From: an uncultured Bacteroidales bacterium
GTDB lineage: Bacteria; Bacteroidota; Bacteroidia; Bacteroidales; Bacteroidaceae
NCBI GenBank assembly: GCA_902798615.1
Contig: CADBXL010000018.1
Location: 1 to 51,936, forward strand
Direction: 5' to 3'
DNA: 51,936 bases
Shown here: one piece after another, positions 1 through 7,719 of the stretch
Numbering within the stretch: position 1 is the first letter of the stretch
Layout: every line of letters starts with the position of its first letter
Translations under genes and position numbers: made by a program
Notes under the pieces: generated by a model
What the model was told of the DNA's origin: nothing
The model's database searches: none
What the model saw: only the letters and a program-made list of their open reading frames with translations

Positions 1-1
1 G

Positions 2-94
2 AATGATTGTTCTGAGGCTCTTTTTTGTTTTCCACCAGAAGACAGGATAGTCAATAATCTCGAACGCAAAGGCACAGGGCGCGAAGATTATTAG
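2..94 (+). CDS. Possible C-terminal end of an upstream gene (partial)
   Basis: A frame open from the window edge encodes about 30 residues ending in RKGTGREDY before a TAG stop at 92-94. The composition (several charged residues, no low-complexity run) is compatible with a real protein tail, but 30 codons is too little to identify a family or to exclude chance. An 8-bp inverted repeat (AATAATCT near 52-59 and AGATTATT near 85-92) overlaps its end. Treat as a candidate only. Confidence 0.3.
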   Translation, partial: NDCSEALFCFPPEDRIVNNLERKGTGREDY

Positions 95-130
95 TTATAC
101 GAGCCTGTATTTCCTTTTTTCATGATATAA

Positions 131-162
131 TTTGGTGGTCTCAGATATTTTGTCTATTTTTG
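131..162 (+). promoter_or_regulatory. Bacteroidetes-type promoter of the toxin-antitoxin pair
   Basis: TTTG at 131-134 and TATTTTTG at 155-162, 20 bp apart, match the Bacteroidetes consensus TTTG-N19/20-TAnnTTTG. The predicted transcription start is about 5 nt after 162, which leaves a short leader of about 20 nt before the antitoxin ATG at 188. Confidence 0.7.
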
Positions 163-187
163 CAGCAAAATAATAAATAACAATAAT

Positions 188-421
188 ATGTCAACAGCAA
201 TGGTAGAATCAAATATATATACTTTGCAGATACCAGTGGCAGATCAATCTTTCTTCAAGTCTCTGGTAAAGAAGATGGGATGGACTGCAAAGAAGAAGCC
301 CGCTCCTGTCTCAAAAATCCCATCTGCAACTCTTGCAGCTGTAAAAGAAGCAAGAAGTGGAAAGGATGCAGGCAAAGTAAATACTGAAAGCCTTGAAAGT
401 TTCATCAAGTCAATGGAATAA
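188..421 (+). CDS. Putative antitoxin, partner of a YafQ-type toxin
   Basis: A small 77-residue protein encoded immediately upstream of a YafQ/RelE-family toxin, with its own promoter, so it is inferred to be the antitoxin that neutralises the toxin and autoregulates the pair. No clear DNA-binding fold is visible. The N-terminal third is hydrophobic/mixed, the centre is Lys/Ala/Pro-rich, and the C-terminal part (TESLESFIKSME) is acidic and probably the toxin-binding tail. Its stop codon lies 4 nt before the toxin ATG at 426, consistent with translational coupling. Assignment rests on gene order rather than on sequence family, since such antitoxins diverge quickly. Confidence 0.65.
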   Translation: MSTAMVESNIYTLQIPVADQSFFKSLVKKMGWTAKKKPAPVSKIPSATLAAVKEARSGKDAGKVNTESLESFIKSME

Positions 422-425
422 GCAA

Positions 426-701
426 ATGAAAGAAATCCGAATGTCATCACAGTTTAAGAAGGATTTCAAACGCTATAAGAACGACTCCGAAAGAATCAAG
501 GCTCTTTATGATGTCGTAGGTTATTTGGAGCGTGGAGAACAGATTCCTTCCACTTACAAGCCACACATGTTAAAAGGAGAACTCAAGGGAATAATGGAAT
601 GTCACATTGAGTCAAATTACCTTTTGCTGTGGATTGATGAGACAACGAATGTGGTAAGGCTACTTCGTCTTGGAACTCATTCTGAAGTATTAGGAATGTA
701 A
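426..701 (+). CDS. YafQ/RelE-family mRNA interferase toxin
   Basis: A 91-residue toxin of the YafQ family, ribosome-dependent endoribonucleases that cut mRNA in the ribosomal A site. The diagnostic C-terminal half is present: PHMLKG (H47), ECHIESNY (H60) and GTHSEVL (H85), aligning with the E. coli YafQ histidines H50, H63 and H87. The positions matching YafQ D67, W68 and F91 are N64, Y65 and L89, so the catalytic pocket is changed in three places and activity may be weaker or different. The frame is open further upstream to an ATG at 393 inside the antitoxin gene; ATG 426, or ATG 441 (MSSQFKK), gives the usual family length and avoids a long overlap. Confidence 0.8.
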   Translation: MKEIRMSSQFKKDFKRYKNDSERIKALYDVVGYLERGEQIPSTYKPHMLKGELKGIMECHIESNYLLLWIDETTNVVRLLRLGTHSEVLGM

Positions 702-904
702 ATAATATTAACCCTTAAAGTCAAATTAATAAGAAAAAGAAAATACATTTTAGAATAAAATCAAACGAGCGGTAACGCTTTCCCCATGCTGATGATAGTC
801 TCAGACATTCTCGGCAAATAGTTAAATCACTTATTTATTAACTTGGGTGAGCAACTACCGATTCTCTCGACATAAAATATAACATAGAGCTTTTGCTCTT
901 GTTC
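702..904. other. Intergenic stretch with no recognised feature
   Basis: About 200 bp of AT-rich sequence between the toxin stop and the hairpin element at 905. No open frame of note, no promoter of the TAnnTTTG class and no strong hairpin were seen here. Confidence 0.5.
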
Positions 905-1034
905 TCTCCTATTCGAATCCGCCAAATTCAAACAACGAGAACAAGTAAGCGAAAAGTTCCATGTCCATTTAGGGCATGGGCTTTTCTGTAATACTTGTCA
1001 GTTGTGGGGTTCTTGGCGGAGCCTGAATAGGAGG
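905..1034 (+). repeat. Long imperfect hairpin element (about 130 nt) upstream of the BspA-like gene
   Basis: Successive complementary blocks fold the whole segment into one rod. 905-915 pairs with 1024-1034, 918-925 with 1013-1020, 932-936 with 1001-1005, 941-947 with 992-998, 951-956 (GAAAAG) with 981-986 (CTTTTC), and 959-966 with 972-979 around the loop ATTTAG. Only short internal loops interrupt it. It ends 46 nt before the start of the surface-protein gene, so it could be a structured 5' leader, a small RNA, or a MITE-like inverted repeat. No similar copy was noticed elsewhere in the window. The inner hairpin followed by CTTTTC could also act as a terminator. Confidence 0.6.
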
Positions 1035-1080
1035 ACGAGGATTTCGGAAGGTCTGCGCCCTTTTTCTTTTTTGTCTAATC

Positions 1081-3375
1081 ATGAGAAAGTTTTTTACACT
1101 TATTGTCCTCTGTGTATTTTCTATTGGAACAATCCATGCGGAGATTACATGGTCTTTATCTAATGATGGAACATTAACCATATCAGGAACTGGTGATATG
1201 CCAAATAATTATGAAAAACGCCCTTGGTATTCTCAACGAGATAAAATCAAGAAAGTAATAATCAAAAATGGAGTAACGAATATTGGAGTTTATGCTTTCA
1301 GTGAACATAGTAAACTCACCTCAATCGTAATTCCTAACTCAGTGAAGAGTATTGGATATTGTGCTTTCTATCAATGCAATAGTCTCACCTCAGTCGAAAT
1401 TCCGAACTCTGTAACGAGAATAGATGGAAATGCTTTCAGTAACTGTACAAGTCTCACCTCTGTAACAATTCCAAACTCTTTGACGAGCATTGGAATTCAA
1501 GTTTTCGATGGTTGCTCTGGACTTACGTCCATTACAATCCCCAACTCCGTGACGAGTATTGAAGGTTCTGCTTTCTCTGGTTGTTCAGGTCTCACCTCAG
1601 TTACAATTGGTAACTCTGTGACGAGTATAGGTCAGAGTGCTTTCCGCTACTGCTCAAGTCTTACCTCAATCACTATCCCCAATTCAGTAACAAGTATAGG
1701 ACAGGAGGCATTCTGGGGTTGTTCTGGTCTAGTATCTATCACTATCCCTAATTCTGTGACGACTATTGAAAGTCTCGCTTTCGCAGGCTGCTCAGGTCTT
1801 ACCTCTGTCACCATACCTAATTCTGTGACATGTATTAGCTATATGGCTTTCGATAGATGTTCAAGTCTTACCTCTGTTTTTATCCCTAATTCTGTGACAA
1901 GTATTGAGTATGCAGCTTTCTCTGGTTGCTCAAGTCTCGTCTCTATCACTATCCCTAATTCGGTGACGAATATTGAAGGTTCTGCCTTCCTAAACTGCTC
2001 TGGTCTCACCTCAATCACTTGTGAAGCAGCCATTCCGCCTACTTGTATTTCTACATGCTTTAATAATGTTAAAAAAAACATTCCTGTCTATGTACCTGCC
2101 AATAGTGTTGCACAATATAAAGCTGCTGACGGATGGAGAGACTTCACAAACATACAGGAAATGCCTAATAACCAGAAATTGGCTGATGCTGTTGTTGCCA
2201 TGATTAATACTATTGGTAAGGTGGAATATACAGATGCTTGCAAGAGTAGGATTGATGCAGCAAGTACGGCTTATAATGCCTTGACTGCTGACCAGAAAGC
2301 CCTTGTTACAAATCTCAATGTTCTAACTAAGGCACAGCAGACCTACGATAATCTAAAGTCTGCTGCTGAAAAACTTGCAGCAGACAAAGTTAAGGCCGAT
2401 GCTGTTATAGCAAAGATAACTGCTATTGGCAAGGTAGAATATACTTATGCATGCAAAGATAAGATAGATGAAGCTAATAATGCTTACAATGCGTTAACTA
2501 ATGATCAGAAAGCCCTTGTCACAAATGTTGACGTTCTCACTACTGCAAAGCGGACTTACGATAATCTAAAGGCTGTTGCTGAAAAACTTGCAGCAGATAA
2601 GGCTAAGGCTGATCCTGTTATCGCTAAGATTAATGCTATTGGCAAGGTAGAATATACTTATGCATGCAAAGATAAAATAGATGAAGCTAATAATGCTTAC
2701 AATGCGTTAACTAATGATCAGAAAGTTCTTGTCACAAATGTTGACGTTCTCACTACAGCAAAGCAGACTTACGATGCTGCTGCAGAAAAGCTTGCTGCAG
2801 ACAAGGCTAAGGCTGAACCTGTTATCGCTAAGATAAATGCTATTGGCAATGTTGAATATACAGATGCTTGTAAGGGTAAGATTGATGAAGCAAGTACTGC
2901 TTATAATGCTTTGACTGCTGAGCAGAAAGCCCTTGTTTCTAATCTTGATGTTCTCACGACCGCACAACAGTCTTACGAAAGCTTAAAGGCTGCTGCTGAA
3001 AAGCTCGCAGCTGACAAGTCTGCATTTGACAAATATAAGTCAGAACAGAAGGCTATTATCGAGACTTTAGTTAAGGAAGATGATAGTGATGCTGTCAAGG
3101 AAATCATTAAGAAAGCAATTAGTGATATTGATGCTTTGGGATATGAAGAAGCTATTTCTCTTGATGATAACAAAGAAAAGTTAAACACTTTCGTTACTTC
3201 TGTTAATGAAACTGTAGAAAAACAGCGTGCAGAAGATCAAAAGACTACAAGAATAGAGGAACTTGAATTGGCGGAAAAGGCAAATATCTTTGACCTCAAC
3301 GGCAGAAAGATAACAAACTCTATGCTTAAATCTGGTCTTTATATCAGGAACGGAAAGAAAGTGGTTGTAAAGTAA
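1081..3375 (+). CDS. BspA-like leucine-rich-repeat surface protein with FIVAR-like repeats and T9SS-type C-terminus
   Basis: A 764-residue secreted protein. A signal peptide (about residues 1-20, cut after IHA) is followed by some 11 LRR_5/BspA-type repeats of 23 residues (residues 50-330, pattern LTSITIPNSVTSIGxxAF). Four tandem repeats of about 60 residues follow (360-640, motif YNALTxDQKALV), resembling FIVAR/adhesin modules, then a short helical region. The last 40 residues (IFDLNGRKI...SGLYIRNGKKVVVK) have the look of Prevotella type IX sorting signals. BspA-type proteins bind host matrix and other bacteria at the cell surface; adhesion is inferred here. Repeats two and three are almost identical at the DNA level, pointing to recent duplication. 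The start is the ATG giving a proper signal peptide; no strong ribosome-binding site is visible, as is usual in Bacteroidetes. Confidence 0.85.
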   Translation: MRKFFTLIVLCVFSIGTIHAEITWSLSNDGTLTISGTGDMPNNYEKRPWYSQRDKIKKVIIKNGVTNIGVYAFSEHSKLTSIVIPNSVKSIGYCAFYQCNSLTSVEIPNSVTRIDGNAFSNCTSLTSVTIPNSLTSIGIQVFDGCSGLTSITIPNSVTSIEGSAFSGCSGLTSVTIGNSVTSIGQSAFRYCSSLTSITIPNSVTSIGQEAFWGCSGLVSITIPNSVTTIESLAFAGCSGLTSVTIPNSVTCISYMAFDRCSSLTSVFIPNSVTSIEYAAFSGCSSLVSITIPNSVTNIEGSAFLNCSGLTSITCEAAIPPTCISTCFNNVKKNIPVYVPANSVAQYKAADGWRDFTNIQEMPNNQKLADAVVAMINTIGKVEYTDACKSRIDAASTAYNALTADQKALVTNLNVLTKAQQTYDNLKSAAEKLAADKVKADAVIAKITAIGKVEYTYACKDKIDEANNAYNALTNDQKALVTNVDVLTTAKRTYDNLKAVAEKLAADKAKADPVIAKINAIGKVEYTYACKDKIDEANNAYNALTNDQKVLVTNVDVLTTAKQTYDAAAEKLAADKAKAEPVIAKINAIGNVEYTDACKGKIDEASTAYNALTAEQKALVSNLDVLTTAQQSYESLKAAAEKLAADKSAFDKYKSEQKAIIETLVKEDDSDAVKEIIKKAISDIDALGYEEAISLDDNKEKLNTFVTSVNETVEKQRAEDQKTTRIEELELAEKANIFDLNGRKITNSMLKSGLYIRNGKKVVVK

Positions 3376-3398
3376 TTGATATTGAGAAAAAACTTAAG

Positions 3399-3430
3399 GG
3401 AGCACTCTCATATCGAGGGTGCTCCTTTTG
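3399..3430 (+). terminator. Rho-independent terminator of the BspA-like gene
   Basis: GGAGCACTCTC (3399-3409) pairs over 11 positions (one G-U) with GAGGGTGCTCC (3415-3425) across a 5-nt loop and is followed by TTTTG. It lies 24 nt after the stop codon. Confidence 0.8.
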
Positions 3431-3477
3431 TAATACCTTTTCGATAGACAAAATAAAAAACACCAAAGAGTTTGAAG

Positions 3478-3648
3478 AGGGGGGTGCACTTTTCGTGTTT
3501 TAACGCATTTTTCTTCTGATTATCAATGCGTTAGGCAGAGTGCACCTCCCCCCAAAAAACAATTATGCTTCTTAGGGGGAGGTGCACTCGTTATTTTCAG
3601 TTGATTATCAATGTTTTATACATAAAAAGGGGTAAAAGTGCACCCCCT
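3478..3648. repeat. Nested palindrome built from GTGCACC units
   Basis: Outer arms: AGGGGGGTGCACTTTT at 3478-3493 against AAAAGTGCACCCCCT at 3634-3648, 15 paired positions with one extra G. Inner arms: 3538-3552 (GAGTGCACCTCCCCC) against 3575-3589, a perfect 15-bp match. A further short hairpin (TAACGCATT / AATGCGTTA) lies between them, and GATTATCAATG appears twice in direct orientation. No reading frame spans it. It lies in a 913-bp gap without genes (3376-4288). Confidence 0.75.
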
Positions 3649-3764
3649 ATAAAAACTTTCACGAAAAAAATACACTTGTAATCCAAACATCGCAAAATCT
3701 GCCTTTGCATTTTTTAGAATTAAACGCCAAACACGTACATGGTGGCTAACAACGCTTTGAATAA

Positions 3765-4118
3765 AAGAATTTTAGAAAAACTCGTCAACTCGTCACCCTC
3801 AACGCTGTAAGTTGTTGTTACTCTTTGGGTTACAGCGGTGATTCATTTTAAAGCACTCGTCACCCACTCATCACCAAAAACTTTGTATCTTCTTGAGTAT
3901 GTGGAGAATATACACGCAAATCACTCGTCACCACTTATCGGGCGTTTAGGGTGACGAGTGAATTGGCTATGTAATTTGTTATATATCAGTATGATGTACC
4001 ATTTGATGGTGATGAGTGGGTGACGAGTGAAACGAAATGAATCACCGCTACAACTCTCTGACACAGAAGACTTTATGACGTTAAGGGTGACGAGTTGACG
4101 AGTAGTATGAAAATTCTT
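3765..4118. repeat. Giant (354 bp) nested palindrome with six ACTCGTCACC units
   Basis: Three nested pairs of arms are visible. Outer: 3780-3804 against 4079-4103, 24 of 25 positions complementary, extended by AAGAATTTT at 3765-3773 against AAAATTCTT at 4110-4118. Middle: 3854-3875 against 4008-4029, 22/22, plus 3835-3845 against 4038-4048, 11/11. Inner: CACTCGTCACC at 3922-3932 against GGTGACGAGTG at 3950-3960, 11/11. The same core thus occurs three times on each strand. The spacers between arms are AT-rich and not complementary. No coding capacity. Confidence 0.8.
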
Positions 4119-4210
4119 TTTTTTGAGGTTGATTCTATTTTTCCTTTACTGTAAGTCCCAAGTGATTCCTATGTGATTCCCTTGTAACTCCCATTTTTCT
4201 CCCATTATAG

Positions 4211-4254
4211 GGAACGGACTTGGAACGGATTTATAACGGACCTGGAACGGAGGT
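4211..4254. repeat. Tandem AACGGA repeats
   Basis: GGAACGGACTTGGAACGGA followed by TTATAACGGACCTGGAACGGAGG gives four AACGGA cores about 10-13 bp apart, just downstream of the DUF4831 gene (minus strand). The facing sequence at 4150-4200 carries GTGATTCC repeats that are only weakly complementary. Related AACGGA clusters occur at 21778-21893 and 35151-35165. Confidence 0.55.
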
Positions 4255-4288
4255 AGAGCGAAACTAAAGCGAAGGATTGAGGATAAGT

Positions 4289-5344
4289 CTATTTTCCAAC
4301 TTCCTGTACATTCAGGTTTATTGTTGTACCTGTAACTTGGTTAAGTTGGAAGGTTGTCATGACTTTCTTATTGAATAGGCTTGCACTAAGATTCTCAATC
4401 CTACCAAACTGTGGATAGAAGACATCCATTTCCTTGATTGTCTTGTTGGCATTATAGAGCGCTACATGAGCCTTGCCTGGAACATTGATATAGAGTCCTG
4501 GATCTTCTTTCTGGGCGGTTTTCTCCTTTTCTGTTCGGGTATCCTCTGGAGTCAGTTGGAGATCTGTCACGCTAAGATAATATGGTGAGCCAGAAAAATC
4601 GTCATTATCTGTTATTCCAAAGGCTTCAGAGAAACGGAATGCCAACTGACCTGTAGTAGGTGCATCAGCCATAACGGTAACTACGTGTTCGGTAGTATCA
4701 ATCTCGGTAATACCCTCGAAAAGTTGACGGAGAGCCTTTTCCTGGTTGTTGAGCGATGTAAGCATGAGTTTTAGCTGCTCTCCATCCTTCGGCATGGTCT
4801 CTGCTGTACCACGAGTCAGGTCATTACGCGAAGTGCGGATTGTATATATTTCCTCTGCACAAAGCTGAGCCATCTTTGCTCTGCTTCCAGCAGCAAGAAT
4901 ATCCTCACTCATATAGTCGCGAGGATTAAGAGGTACTGGCTTTCTGGCTGGAGAAAACGAAGTCTCTTCCTTGTTAGGTGCAGGATCAGTATTGACAGAG
5001 AGAAGCACGCCATTATCATTAACGTGGATTTTCTGTATGTTATATTTCATGCCAGCCTTGGCTGTGAAATGCTTAGAAGGGTCTGGCACGCCAATAGTCT
5101 GCATTTGGAGGTCGATAATCTTGTATGATGTCTTAGGCTCGAGTACGGCATCTGTTTGCTTCAGGTAACGAGATGCATACTCTGCATATTCTCCAGGAGT
5201 AAACTTGGTTTTCTGGACAAGAATACGGAATTTGAATGCAGTTTTTGGAAGATAATAAGGAGCGCCCTCATTTACGATGTCCTGAGCAAGCGCTGATTGG
5301 AATATTGCTATTGCAATTACAAATAATGATATTATTCTTTTCAT
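4289..5344 (-). CDS. DUF4831 family secreted protein
   Basis: A 351-residue protein with a clear signal peptide (MKRIISLFVIAIAIFQSALA), hence periplasmic or outer-membrane associated. The body (for example PYYLPKTAFKFRILVQKTKF near the mature N-terminus and GELAFRF-like segments later) resembles the Bacteroidales DUF4831 family, whose function is not known. It starts 12 nt after the stop of the NAD(P)HX repair gene and is probably co-transcribed with it; no functional link is evident. No catalytic motif was recognised. Confidence 0.7.
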   Translation of the reverse strand: MKRIISLFVIAIAIFQSALAQDIVNEGAPYYLPKTAFKFRILVQKTKFTPGEYAEYASRYLKQTDAVLEPKTSYKIIDLQMQTIGVPDPSKHFTAKAGMKYNIQKIHVNDNGVLLSVNTDPAPNKEETSFSPARKPVPLNPRDYMSEDILAAGSRAKMAQLCAEEIYTIRTSRNDLTRGTAETMPKDGEQLKLMLTSLNNQEKALRQLFEGITEIDTTEHVVTVMADAPTTGQLAFRFSEAFGITDNDDFSGSPYYLSVTDLQLTPEDTRTEKEKTAQKEDPGLYINVPGKAHVALYNANKTIKEMDVFYPQFGRIENLSASLFNKKVMTTFQLNQVTGTTINLNVQEVGK

Positions 5345-5356
5345 AGGTAATTTAAA

Positions 5357-6871
5357 CTATAACTGGCAGAAAGCCTTTGGAAGGTAATTGATAATGTCAC
5401 TTGCTGTGAGGCTTTCCTCGCCGAGTTCGCTTGCAGCAAGGTCACCTGCAAAACCGTGGAGGTACATTCCCATAATTGCTGCATTCTCACGTGAATAGCC
5501 ACGGGCAAGAAGTGCGGTAATGATACCTGTAAGTACATCTCCAGAACCTGCAGTTGCCATTCCGGCATTACCAGTTGAGTTGAATATGATATGTCCGTTA
5601 GGCATACATAAAGCGGAATAGTGACCTTTCAGAATTACGTATGCTCCAAGTTGCTGAGAGAGTTCACGGGCTCTTGTGAGACGCTCAAAGTCGTCAGTCG
5701 AAGATACCCCGACAAGACGATCGAGCTCACGAGGATGAGGAGTGAGGATAAGTCCCTCTGGCAATTGCTGCATCCATGCCTTGTGGGTTGATAGGATGTT
5801 AAGGGCATCAGCATCAATTACCATAGGAGTCTTATTGCTTCTTATCTGGGCAATAACAGCTATTGCTGTATTTTCGCTCTGTCCGATACCCGGGCCAATG
5901 CCTATAGCCTCATATCCTTGGTCATCTGCAGGTTGGGTAAAGATTGTCTCCTCTTTGTCTAACTGCATAATAGCCTCAGGTACAGAGATTGACATGATGT
6001 CGTAGTTACGCTTTGGAGTATGTATAGTTACTTTTCCTACACCAGAACGGAGACACGCGCGAGTAGCAAGAACGGCTGCTCCTGCCATTCCATAGGAACC
6101 AGCTATGATAAGTGCATGTCCCATGTTACCTTTGTGTGCAAAATCATCACGAGGTATGAACATCCTGCGGATCTCATCCTCCTCGATGATGCTGTATTGA
6201 GTCTCGGTCTTGTCAATAAACTCCTGACTGAGATCTATATCGAGCACACGGATATGTCCGAGAAGTGGCTGAAGGTCAGGCATCATCATACATAGCTTCT
6301 TGCAGCCGAGAGTCAGAGTTACATCTGCACGAATGATGTTCGCCTTTACGTTGTAGGTATTATCCTCTGTCATCATTCCTGATGGAAGGTCGATACTTAC
6401 AACTTGAGCATTAGATGCATTTACATATTTTACGAGAGCAGCATATCCACCAGACAAAGGCTTGTTGATTCCAGAACCGAAGAGTCCGTCAACCACAAGT
6501 ACATCCTTGGTAAGAACAGGAGGATCAAATTCCTGAACTACCTCGGTAAACGCCTTGAGGTTGTGGCGTTTTTTGAGAATATCCCGATTCTCCTCACAAT
6601 CAGGTGACAGATGTCCGCTTGTGTTGAAAAGGAATGCCTCAACGGAATAATGTTTGTCCGCCAACATTCTTGCAACAGCAAGAGCATCACCACCATTGTT
6701 TCCTGGACCTGCAAATACGACAACAGGAGTTTCAGCATCCCATGTGTCCATAATGGCTTGGGTGAGAGCTTTTGCGGCCCTCTCCATCAGGTCAATAGAA
6801 GAAATCGGTTCATTCTCGATAGTGTATTTATCCAGTTCGTGGATCTGTGAACTCGTAAATATTTTCATCAT
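5357..6871 (-). CDS. nnr: Bifunctional NAD(P)H-hydrate epimerase / ADP-dependent dehydratase
   Basis: A 504-residue enzyme that repairs hydrated, inactive NAD(P)HX. The N-terminal YjeF_N half (residues 1-210, with FAGPGNNGGDALAVAR) epimerises S- and R-NADHX. The C-terminal ribokinase-like half (from about 230, ending with NAGMATAGSGDVLTG) dehydrates the S form at the expense of ADP. The GSGD motif of the active site is intact and the length is that of the usual fused enzyme. It is divergent from hpt across a 100-bp gap. A -7 box for this gene, TATTTTTG, reads on the minus strand at 6896-6889, giving a short leader of about 13 nt. A second Met directly follows the first; either may be used. 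Confidence 0.93.
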   Translation of the reverse strand: MMKIFTSSQIHELDKYTIENEPISSIDLMERAAKALTQAIMDTWDAETPVVVFAGPGNNGGDALAVARMLADKHYSVEAFLFNTSGHLSPDCEENRDILKKRHNLKAFTEVVQEFDPPVLTKDVLVVDGLFGSGINKPLSGGYAALVKYVNASNAQVVSIDLPSGMMTEDNTYNVKANIIRADVTLTLGCKKLCMMMPDLQPLLGHIRVLDIDLSQEFIDKTETQYSIIEEDEIRRMFIPRDDFAHKGNMGHALIIAGSYGMAGAAVLATRACLRSGVGKVTIHTPKRNYDIMSISVPEAIMQLDKEETIFTQPADDQGYEAIGIGPGIGQSENTAIAVIAQIRSNKTPMVIDADALNILSTHKAWMQQLPEGLILTPHPRELDRLVGVSSTDDFERLTRARELSQQLGAYVILKGHYSALCMPNGHIIFNSTGNAGMATAGSGDVLTGIITALLARGYSRENAAIMGMYLHGFAGDLAASELGEESLTASDIINYLPKAFCQL

Positions 6872-6888
6872 TTTGTGATTTATGAGTG

Positions 6889-6896
6889 CAAAAATA
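6889..6896 (-). promoter_or_regulatory. -7 box (TAnnTTTG) of the nnr gene
   Basis: On the minus strand TATTTTTG is placed 18 nt before the ATG. The upstream half-site is poor: no TTTG lies 19-20 bp away. Confidence 0.45.
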
Positions 6897-6939
6897 CTAA
6901 ATTTTAGTCATTATTGAGCAGTTTCTCCTTTTTTTTTAG

Positions 6940-6947
6940 TAATTTTG
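6940..6947 (+). promoter_or_regulatory. -7 box (TAnnTTTG) of hpt
   Basis: TAATTTTG at 6940-6947, 24 nt before the hpt ATG. The nearest TTG upstream (6914-6916) is 23 bp away, slightly too far, so the -33 element is weak or absent. Confidence 0.5.
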
Positions 6948-6971
6948 TACCAAATTTAGCATTTAGTATTA

Positions 6972-7511
6972 ATGAAAAGGGTCAAATTACACGATAAGAC
7001 GTTCGAGTTGAGTATTCCTGAGGCTGAGATTCTCAAGAGCGTGAAGGCCATTGCTGAGAAGGTCAACAAGGACTATGAGGGGAAGTGTCCGTTGATTCTC
7101 TCGGTACTTAATGGATCATTTATGTTCTGTGCTGATTTCGTTCGTGAACTGACCATTCCTTGTGAGGTTAGTTTTGTAAAGCTTTCTTCATATAGCGGAA
7201 CGCAAACTACAGGAAAAGTAGAGGAATTGATAGGTGTAAATGCTGACATCACGGGTAGGGATGTCATCATTGTAGAGGATATTGTTGAGAGTGGCAATAC
7301 GTTGCTCAAGATGAAGAACATCCTTGAAAACAAGGGAGTGGCTTCATCTGTTATCTGCTCTCTCTTCTTTAAACCATCTAAGCTGAAGGTTGACTTAAAG
7401 GTGGATTATCCGGCAATGGTCATACCAGATGACTTTATCGTTGGCTATGGACTTGACTACAACGAGGCAGGCAGACAGCTAAGAGATGTATATACGCTCT
7501 GTTCAGAATAG
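6972..7511 (+). CDS. hpt: Hypoxanthine phosphoribosyltransferase
   Basis: A 179-residue purine-salvage enzyme that joins hypoxanthine (and probably guanine) to PRPP to give IMP/GMP in the cytoplasm. The PRPP-binding loop is seen at residues 97-110 (DVIIVEDIVESGNT), the segment VLNGSFMFCADF (45-56) forms the first substrate loop, and the base-contacting C-terminal segment contains DDFIVGYGLDY. Length and order of motifs are normal for bacterial HPRT. It is followed by a 44-bp inverted repeat and then adk, another adenine-nucleotide gene. Confidence 0.93.
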   Translation: MKRVKLHDKTFELSIPEAEILKSVKAIAEKVNKDYEGKCPLILSVLNGSFMFCADFVRELTIPCEVSFVKLSSYSGTQTTGKVEELIGVNADITGRDVIIVEDIVESGNTLLKMKNILENKGVASSVICSLFFKPSKLKVDLKVDYPAMVIPDDFIVGYGLDYNEAGRQLRDVYTLCSE

Positions 7512-7523
7512 GAAATAGAAGAA

Positions 7524-7670
7524 GCCCCTCACCTGCCCTTCGGGCATCCTCTCCCCAAGGGGCGAGGAAAAAGTTAGTATTTTCGTCTATGAGGGACTCT
7601 TATAAAGAGTATATTACATACATCCCCCTCGCCCCTTGGGGAGAGGATGCTCAAAGGGCAGGTGAGGGGC
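7524..7670. repeat. GC-rich long inverted repeat (CTCGCCCC family), copy 1
   Basis: Arms of 44 bp at 7524-7567 and 7627-7670 are complementary at 42 positions around a 59-bp AT-richer centre. It occupies nearly the whole hpt-adk gap and would form a very stable stem in the transcript. Related elements lie at 15979-16113 and 18801-18930 (degraded) and, inside a gene, at 20761-20908. The centre shares a stretch like AAAAAGTTAGTATTTT with the copies at 18801 and 20761. Confidence 0.85.
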
Positions 7671-7719
7671 TAATAGAATATTAGTTTCACATAAAAATAT
7701 TAAACACAAGGTAAAAAAG

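Noticed and set aside
393-425. Longer N-terminus of the toxin from ATG 393
   Set aside because: It would overlap the antitoxin by 29 nt and add residues not present in YafQ proteins.
905-925. tRNA T-loop-like ATTCGAATC suggesting a tRNA remnant
   Set aside because: The flanking bases do not make a five-pair T stem and no acceptor stem or anticodon arm is present; the same bases pair with 1013-1034 in the long hairpin.
1310-2010. CRISPR-like or tandem non-coding repeats
   Set aside because: The 69-bp period corresponds to 23-residue LRR_5 protein repeats in an intact frame.
7524-7670. Insertion sequence
   Set aside because: Only inverted arms and a 59-bp centre exist; no transposase frame fits. 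At most a non-autonomous element.
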